A stretch of DNA of 64,000 bases, from NCBI RefSeq assembly GCF_000686845.1, contig NZ_JMLS01000021.1:103209-167208 (forward strand), written 5' to 3'. Every line of letters starts with the position of its first letter. Position 1 is the stretch's first letter. Below the pieces are notes generated by a model that saw only the letters and a list, made by a program, of their open reading frames with translations, did not search any database and was not told where the DNA came from. The translations under genes were made by a program, and so were the position numbers. Source of the stretch: Paenibacillus sp. UNC451MF (GTDB taxonomy: Bacteria; Bacillota; Bacilli; Paenibacillales; NBRC-103111). This document shows positions 59,263-64,000 of the stretch, one piece after another.

Positions 59263-59291
59263 GTTGACAAAGTTTACCTCATGCGTATATC
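59263..59291 (+). promoter_or_regulatory. Promoter before the 28-aa frame
   Basis: TTGACA (starting 59263) with TATCAT about 18 bases downstream (near 59287-59292), roughly 37 bases before the ATG at 59329. Confidence 0.5.
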
Positions 59292-59328
59292 ATAACCATA
59301 TCTTGAATGTGAAAGGAGGCCAATAATC

Positions 59329-59415
59329 ATGATCCGATTAAACAGACTGAGATTGCTAGTACAACTGAATAACCTCAACGATTCCATTGGCCTCTACGGG
59401 CCTGCTGCAAGCTGA
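59329..59415 (+). CDS. 28-aa peptide gene (candidate)
   Basis: ATG 59329 is 9 bases after a full AAAGGAGGC ribosome site and has its own promoter. The frame reads MIRLNRLRLLVQLNNLNDSI then GLYGPAAS and stops. The N-terminus is basic and hydrophobic, the C-terminus glycine/alanine-rich, as in some leader or signal peptides. A hairpin terminator follows at about 59498. No close relative comes to mind; a regulatory peptide or an unrecognised leader is possible. Confidence 0.5.
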   Translation: MIRLNRLRLLVQLNNLNDSIGLYGPAAS

Positions 59416-59799
59416 TTTAACGATGAATCCCGGCGCGGGCAGCGTGACCGGAATGATTCAGTATTAGTACAGCCATATATGCATAGTAACAACCAACCGT
59501 GGGCTTTTGTGGAGCGCCTACGGTTTTTTTGTTGTTTGGAAAAGGCGCTAGGTGACATAAGACTAAGGGCAGCAGGTTAGCTGAAGTCCATGTAATTTAC
59601 GGTGAAAAAAACGTTAAGCGCCAACGCCGCTCGGTGCAACGTTAATGTCAATTCCTGACTGCGTAACCGAGCATATTACGCTGAACCACATTATACCCTT
59701 AAAGAACCAAACCAAAAGCATGCGGCGTCGGCAGAGTGCCCAGCCGGAGGACTCCATTTCATTTTCAAGAACGCAAATAGAGAGAGGATAAATCAATAT
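59416..59799. other. Intergenic region before rtcB
   Basis: 384 bases. It has a second very short frame with ATG near 59426 and a probable terminator at 59496-59532 (AACCGT.GGC with GCC.ACGGTT, then TTTTTTT). From 59540 to 59799 I see no promoter of consensus quality and no gene. An AGAGAGAGGA before 59800 serves as ribosome site for rtcB. Confidence 0.5.
59496..59532 (+). terminator. Terminator after the 28-aa frame
   Basis: AACCGTGGGC pairs with GCGCCTACGGTT (one bulge) and is followed by TTTTTTT. Confidence 0.6.
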
Positions 59800-61233
59800 A
59801 TGGAAACGATCAACCAAACAGACAATTTTTACAGGCAAGTGCAGCTCCCAGCGGGCAATTTGCACGTATATGCCGGAGAGCAGCTGTTCGCCGGACTGGA
59901 TTATAAAGTGTTCGACATGGCCAACAACAATTTGCAGATCCCTAACACAATGTACATGAGCTACACGCCAGATGTACATGTTGGCGTAGGTACATGCATT
60001 GGTACCACAGCAATATGGGATACGGAGAACGGGTATGTATCCCCCTCGATTGTCGGCAGCGATATCGGCTGTGGGATGCGGCTGCATTTGACCAATTTAC
60101 ACCGAGACGAGCTGCGCGATGTGAAGCTTCGGCGCAAGCTGGTCAAGGCGATTGAGCGGCATCTGCCGGTAGAGGAGCAGACGCGAGGGCATTTCTCTGA
60201 TATTCGTCTGGAGCACGTCATCCGCAAAGGGCTGTTCGGGCTGCCGAAGAAATATGTGCCGGACAGCTACACGCCGCGCAAGGCAACCTCGTTGGAGCGG
60301 GTGGAGTGCGGCAAGTTCGGCTTCGACGAAGCGCATTTGGATCGGCTGCCGGAGATGGTGTGGCACCGGTCGCACAGGCAGCTTGGAACGCTCGGCAACG
60401 GGAATCATTTTGCCGAGATTCAGGCTCTTGAAATCGACGAGGAGCATCGCGATATAGCGGAGCAGTGGGGACTAACAGACGGGCAGGTGGTCATCATGAT
60501 CCACTCGGGGTCCCGTGCCTGGGGTGGAGCCGTGAATCAGTATTGCAGCAGCGAAATAGCCAAAACGATGCGCCGCAGCGGACTCGGAACATCCGATCCG
60601 AAGCTGATGTTCGCACCGCTGGATAGCGAAAGCGCTCAAGCCTATGTGAATCTCATGTACTCTGCGCTAAATTATGCGGTGGTGAACCGGCATTTGATCG
60701 CTTACGGTATTCGAGAGGCGGGCAAGGAAGTGTTTGGACCGAAGTTTGAGATGAGCACGCTGTATGATTTGATGCATAATTATGCCTGGGAGGAGCAGCA
60801 TGACGGCAGATCGTTGTTCGTCCACCGTAAAGGGGCGACTCGTGCTCTCCCGCCGCACCATCCCGATAATCCGGCTCCGTATCGCGAGACGGGGCATCCA
60901 GCGCTCATTCCGGGGTCCATGGGAACGGCTTCCTACATTATGGTCGGCAGACCCGAGGGCAAGCGTAATTATTACTCCATCTGTCATGGAGCAGGCCGTA
61001 TCCGCTCGCGAAGTGCGACGAAGCGTCTTGTGACGCTAGATCAATTCGAGTCCTCGCTGCGTGTCGGTCAAGACGATGAGATCGTCGTGAATCAGCGGAT
61101 GCTTGAATCGCTGATTGACGAGTCGCCTCAAGCCTACAAGGATGTCGATCAAATCATTGACAGCGTCGTAGGAGCGGGATTGGCCTCGGTTGTGGCCAAG
61201 TGTAAGCCGCTTGCCGCTGTGAAAGGGGTGTAA
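59800..61233 (+). CDS. rtcB: RtcB family RNA ligase
   Basis: A 477-aa protein. RtcB joins RNA ends with 2',3'-cyclic phosphate to 5'-OH ends using GTP and manganese. The metal cysteine and aspartate are in VGSDIGCGMRLHL near residue 87, histidines in LGTLGNGNHFAEIQ near residue 197 and IMIHSGSRAWGGAVN near residue 230, and the guanylylated histidine in CHGAGRIRSRSATKR near residue 397. It differs from classical RtcB by SRAWGG in place of SRGLG. It is followed at 2 bases by an AAA ATPase gene, as in known RNA-repair operons. Confidence 0.92.
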   Translation: METINQTDNFYRQVQLPAGNLHVYAGEQLFAGLDYKVFDMANNNLQIPNTMYMSYTPDVHVGVGTCIGTTAIWDTENGYVSPSIVGSDIGCGMRLHLTNLHRDELRDVKLRRKLVKAIERHLPVEEQTRGHFSDIRLEHVIRKGLFGLPKKYVPDSYTPRKATSLERVECGKFGFDEAHLDRLPEMVWHRSHRQLGTLGNGNHFAEIQALEIDEEHRDIAEQWGLTDGQVVIMIHSGSRAWGGAVNQYCSSEIAKTMRRSGLGTSDPKLMFAPLDSESAQAYVNLMYSALNYAVVNRHLIAYGIREAGKEVFGPKFEMSTLYDLMHNYAWEEQHDGRSLFVHRKGATRALPPHHPDNPAPYRETGHPALIPGSMGTASYIMVGRPEGKRNYYSICHGAGRIRSRSATKRLVTLDQFESSLRVGQDDEIVVNQRMLESLIDESPQAYKDVDQIIDSVVGAGLASVVAKCKPLAAVKGV

Positions 61234-61235
61234 CG

Positions 61236-62579
61236 ATGCCTAACAAGATGCACGATAACCGCAAGCTGGAAGAAGCAGCTGCTAGCAGCATCCCCGGACC
61301 TAACAATAAGCACGAAAACTTTATCATGACTATAGAGGCGAGCGCGCCACAATATTTCGATACAGCCGTCGTCATAGAACGAATTCAGAAGGAGCTGGCT
61401 TCCCGGTACGGAGCCTATTTTCAAATGTATGTTCAGGATGATTACGGCAATGAAATCTGGGATATGCTCGACGAGGATGTACGCGAGGGGAGCGGCGAGA
61501 TTGAGCATCTGGCGGTCATCTACGACCGAGTGGAGTCCAAGGCATTCTCTTATCAGGGGGAGCTTCAAGAAACGGCCGGATACAGGATATTTCCGGCCGC
61601 GCGGAATAATTTATTCGCCTACCCGTCCTATGGTGTCGCATTGGCGCGAATTCCCGTTTTCCGCCAAAACGGAATCTTTAGCGAGGAATACTTGTTCGCT
61701 GCGGACGATTATAGCCTGGAGAGGTTCCTTGCTTTTATGCGGCAGCGGCAAAGAGAGAATGACCGCCGGCATGTCACCGTCTTTACGGACAACCGCAATG
61801 GCTTAGACCGTCACCTGGAGCCTATCACGAGAACTGTGAACAGGGATGAAGTTATTATGAGCGAACCGCTGAAGCAGGACATCTATAGGTCGATTGATCA
61901 GTTCTTTTCGCGCGACCGTCATTTTTTTCAGACGTACCGCATTCCGTATAAACGGGGAATCTTGTTGTACGGCAAACCGGGCAACGGTAAGACAACACTG
62001 GTTAAGTCCATTGCGGGGAGCGTTGAAGCTCCTGTAGCCTATTGGCAAATTACGGAGCATACTTGCAGCTACACGATTCAGGAAGCTTTCGAATCCGCAG
62101 TCAAAATGGCGCCGATGGTGCTCGTTATTGAGGATATTGACTCGATGCCGGAGCAGGCGCGATCGTTTTTCTTGAACACGTTGGATGGGGCGACCTCGAA
62201 GGAGGGCATCTTTCTCATCGGAACGACCAACTATCCCGAGCACATCGATCCAGCGTTGATGAATCGCGCAGGACGCTTCGATCGGGCCTAGGAGATCAAG
62301 CTGCCGGATGAGTCACTGAGGAGACGATATTTAGCGCTTAAGCAGTTGTTCGCCATCGTCGGCGAAGAAGAGGCGGAGAGAGCAGCTCGGCTAACAGATG
62401 GTTTCACTTTTGCACAGCTGAATGAACTATATGTTTCTGCGGCGCTGCAAAAGCATTATGAGCCGGAAGTAAAGATACAAGAACTGATCCGGGAAATGAA
62501 GGCCGAGCTGAATAAAGAAAAGACGCAGCATTGGCATACCCCGCAATCGGAACCCAGAATGGGATTTGTTGCCGGCTAA
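61236..62579 (+). pseudogene. AAA ATPase of the rtcB operon, interrupted by in-frame TAG
   Basis: The frame gives an N-terminal domain (residues 1-230), Walker A YGKPGNGKTTLVKSIAG near residue 246, Walker B LVIEDIDSMPEQARSF near residue 297, sensor 1 IFLIGTTNYPE and the arginine-finger block MNRAGRFDRA. At 62289-62291 a TAG replaces what is normally a tyrosine or similar codon in GRFDR-A-x-EIKLP, and the same frame then continues with EIKLPDESLRRRYLALKQLF and the lid helices to 62579. The short product would lack the lid domain. It may be a recent nonsense mutation, a base-call error, or a readthrough codon. Start ATG 61236 follows AAGGGGTG. Confidence 0.85.
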
Positions 62580-62589
62580 TACCAAACAA

Positions 62590-62645
62590 AAAAAGCAAGA
62601 AATCAGAGATGCGATGTCCCTGACTCTTGCTTTTTCTAATGGCAT
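62590..62645. terminator. Bidirectional terminator between AAA gene and nitroreductase
   Basis: Perfect 11-bp stem AAAAAGCAAGA/TCTTGCTTTTT with an inner ATCAGAGAT.../...TCCCTGAC stem lies between converging genes. Confidence 0.85.
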
Positions 62646-62662
62646 GAATCCCGTTTCGACGC

Positions 62663-63397
62663 TTACTTGAAACGGAAGCCTCTCGCTTCAAGAAATGGCA
62701 AAATATGCGCCCGTCCAGGCTTGGCATATTTTTCTGAAATGCCTTTGGACCACGTCGTCAACGTTTTGCCGTTGGTACGCTCTTCATAATACTTGTACAT
62801 CGTTTCATCGTATTGCCGCACCCCTTCAGCTACTTTGTCGGCATGATAACGATTCGCATGATACACGGCTTGCATAGGAAGCCGCGGACGGTAGGAAGGC
62901 TCTTGATCAGGCACGCCTACGCACATGCCGAATACAGGGTAAACAAGCTCCGGAAAGGAGAGCACCTCGCAAACCTCCTGCGGCTTGTTGCGAATACCGC
63001 CGATATAGCAGATGCCGTAACCGAGCGATTCAGCGGCAACAGCTGCATTTTGTGCAGCCAAAGTCGCATCTACGGTGCCTACGATGAAGCTCTCCGTGTT
63101 ATGATGAAAGCTTTGCCCATGCTGCTCGGTCGCTTCCTTGAGCTTATGGAGATCAGCGCAAAATACAAGGAACAGTCCGCATTGTTCAATGTAAGCCTGG
63201 TTGCCTGCGAGCTGGGCGAGCTCTCTCTTTAATACCGGATCCGTGACGCCGACGATGCTGTACGCCTGCACATTGCTGGAGGTGGAAGCCATCTGTGCGG
63301 AGGTGATGATCGCCTCAATGTGTTCCTCTGAAAGGGCCACCTCTTTATATTTCCGTATGGAACGATGGTTGCGAAGGAGATCAATAGTTGGATTCAT
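62663..63397 (-). CDS. NfsA-type NADPH-dependent nitroreductase
   Basis: About 244 aa from ATG 63397. FMN-binding residues lie in RNHRSIRKYKEVALSEEHIE near residue 9, TSAQMASTSSNVQAYSIVGV near residue 32, QNAAVAAESLGYGICYIGGI near residue 120 and SYRPRLPMQAVYHANRYH near residue 168, which is the NfsA/Frp/NfrA layout. The C-terminus TLTTWSKGISEKYAKPGR is also typical. It reduces nitro compounds and quinones with two electrons. A leader hairpin with T-run lies upstream at 63431. Confidence 0.92.
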   Translation of the reverse strand: MNPTIDLLRNHRSIRKYKEVALSEEHIEAIITSAQMASTSSNVQAYSIVGVTDPVLKRELAQLAGNQAYIEQCGLFLVFCADLHKLKEATEQHGQSFHHNTESFIVGTVDATLAAQNAAVAAESLGYGICYIGGIRNKPQEVCEVLSFPELVYPVFGMCVGVPDQEPSYRPRLPMQAVYHANRYHADKVAEGVRQYDETMYKYYEERTNGKTLTTWSKGISEKYAKPGRAHILPFLEARGFRFK

Positions 63398-63430
63398 GTA
63401 GAAACAGCCCTTTCTCACGTTGGATATAAA

Positions 63431-63454
63431 AAGTCCCCTTGTCGTTACAAGGGG
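63431..63454 (-). terminator. Attenuator-like terminator in the nitroreductase leader
   Basis: On the minus strand CCCCTTGT/ACAAGGGG form a perfect 8-bp stem (63454-63447 with 63442-63435) followed by AC and TTTTT, about 35 bases before the nitroreductase ATG. It can stop transcripts entering from the right or act as an attenuator. Confidence 0.65.
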
Positions 63455-63598
63455 TCTCCGATGGATCGGTTGATTACCTAATATTTTACCACACCGAAAT
63501 ATGATTTTCACTACGGCGAAGCAAGTGAGAAATCGCAGGCATATGGTTAGTAAATCCCTTATTTTGTATCGTTGAGAAATTTCCTCCTTAAGATGTTG
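63455..63598. other. Short intergenic stretch between nitroreductase leader and Fur promoter
   Basis: 144 bases that must hold the leftward nitroreductase promoter. I see no consensus pair and no gene. Confidence 0.4.
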
Positions 63599-63627
63599 TT
63601 GACAATGATAATGAGAACCATTATCAT
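63599..63627 (+). promoter_or_regulatory. Iron-regulated promoter
   Basis: TTGACA (63599-63604), 17 bases, TATCAT (63622-63627), fully covered by the Fur-type palindrome at 63602-63630. Confidence 0.8.
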
Positions 63628-63630
63628 TGT
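63602..63630. promoter_or_regulatory. Fur box 1
   Basis: ACAATGATAATG and CATTATCATTGT are perfect 12-bp inverted arms with a five-base spacer (AGAAC). The GATAATGAnAACCATTATC core agrees with the Fur consensus. It covers both promoter elements, so iron-bound Fur should shut the promoter. Confidence 0.88.
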
Positions 63631-63639
63631 CTTATAGCC

Positions 63640-63658
63640 AATGAGAATAATTATCAAC
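63640..63658. promoter_or_regulatory. Fur box 2 (weaker)
   Basis: AATGAGAATAATTATCAAC keeps the GAGAATAATTATC palindromic core just after the transcription start. Confidence 0.6.
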
Positions 63659-63817
63659 TATTAGTAATTAGGTTCCGGCATAACTGCCGCATTGGACTGG
63701 CTCAATATTTAAGATCACTCCACAATGAAGAACATATGCCTTTAGGACCTTGCAGTTCTACATACTGCTCGTAACGCGATTTTTCCTGGTGGAAAAAGAT
63801 AAGGAGGAGAATCACTC

Positions 63818-63949
63818 ATGCAAATTATTATTTGCCTGCTGCTGCCGGCGCTGCTCGTCTCTTTGGTGCTTGTTGGATTCTACTGTTGGGGGATGCGTGA
63901 AGAGTATACGTATACCGGTTTAAATTCGGGAAAGCGCAAGGGCGTGTAG
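63818..63949 (+). CDS. Small 43-aa membrane protein under Fur control
   Basis: ATG 63818 is 10 bases after AAGGAGGAG. The 43-residue product has one membrane helix (residues 3-24, IIICLLLPALLVSLVLVGFY) and a short polar tail with MREEYTYTG and GKRKGV. It is the first gene after the Fur-type promoter, with a leader of about 180 bases. An AAAGGAGG at the very end of the window (63992-64000) shows that another gene follows at once, so it heads an iron-regulated operon. The role is unknown; a small helper of an iron transporter is a guess. Confidence 0.75.
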   Translation: MQIIICLLLPALLVSLVLVGFYCWGMREEYTYTGLNSGKRKGV

Positions 63950-64000
63950 CTATCACTTTTATGCATGTATAGACGTATTATATGAGAATAAGAAAGGAGG

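Noticed and set aside
1..64000. CRISPR arrays, insertion sequences, prophage, rRNA or tRNA genes
   Set aside because: No regularly spaced repeats, transposase or phage proteins, and no tRNA or rRNA-like sequence were found on reading both strands.

Overview
The window reads as the chromosome of a Gram-positive endospore former, most likely Paenibacillus or a close relative. Evidence for this: strong AGGAGG-type ribosome binding sites with frequent GTG and TTG starts; close homologues of Bacillus regulators (SinR, SinI, Sda, ComP, ComA, ComQ); YesM/YesN-type sensing next to an Mgl sugar transporter; and a futalosine-type menaquinone gene pair. I see no rRNA, tRNA, insertion sequence, phage gene or CRISPR array.

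Layout. (1) 1-10281: first exopolysaccharide unit on the + strand: a GT32-type transferase cut by the window edge, three paralogous GT4 transferases, a GT2 transferase, a pyruvyl transferase, a membrane-anchored GH88/105-type hydrolase, two hexapeptide acyltransferases and a Wzx-type flippase. (2) 10282-21533: a B. subtilis eps-like operon (epsC, galU, epsD, epsF, GT2, epsG-like polymerase, galE, a 48-aa protein, epsL, epsM, epsN). It is preceded by a 534-bp control region with a sigma-A promoter, SinR-type palindromes and a possible EAR/epsC RNA. EpsC, EpsN, EpsM and EpsL together look like a UDP-bacillosamine-type pathway (dehydratase, aminotransferase, acetyltransferase, phosphoglycosyl transferase). 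(3) 22114-23143: sinR, a vanZ-like gene and a divergently placed sinI homologue, so operators, repressor and probable anti-repressor all lie within 13 kb. (4) 23543-34403: mqnB-mqnD, a sirtuin, an HD hydrolase, two WYL regulators, an RlaP-type nucleotidyltransferase, kptA, tatD, an M29 aminopeptidase, a YbaK deacylase and a PPOX protein.

(5) 34648-39536: sda, a 97-aa unknown gene and then a rearranged comQXPA-like quorum-sensing locus. A 70-aa comX candidate is transcribed leftward, divergent from comP-comA-comQ. (6) 39706-46447: GDPD, DUF1904, an RCC1-repeat protein, a TPR-like protein, a MEKHLA protein and several small proteins. (7) 46570-54998: YesN/YesM two-component system with a sugar-binding lipoprotein, followed by mglBAC; two direct repeats 21 bp apart lie before mglB. 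(8) 55171-59216: a Trm11-like methyltransferase, a TspO-related membrane protein and a PyrD-like/membrane fusion. (9) 59329-63949: a 28-aa ORF, rtcB followed by an AAA ATPase interrupted by an in-frame amber codon, a nitroreductase, and a Fur-type promoter before a 43-aa membrane protein.

How the parts fit: the left third makes and exports a polysaccharide under probable SinR/SinI control. The middle carries cell-cell signalling and sporulation-checkpoint genes that share the same developmental logic. RNA-repair genes (rlaP, kptA, rtcB, AAA, WYL) are split between two loci about 30 kb apart. All functional statements are from reading motifs and gene order; no database search was run.
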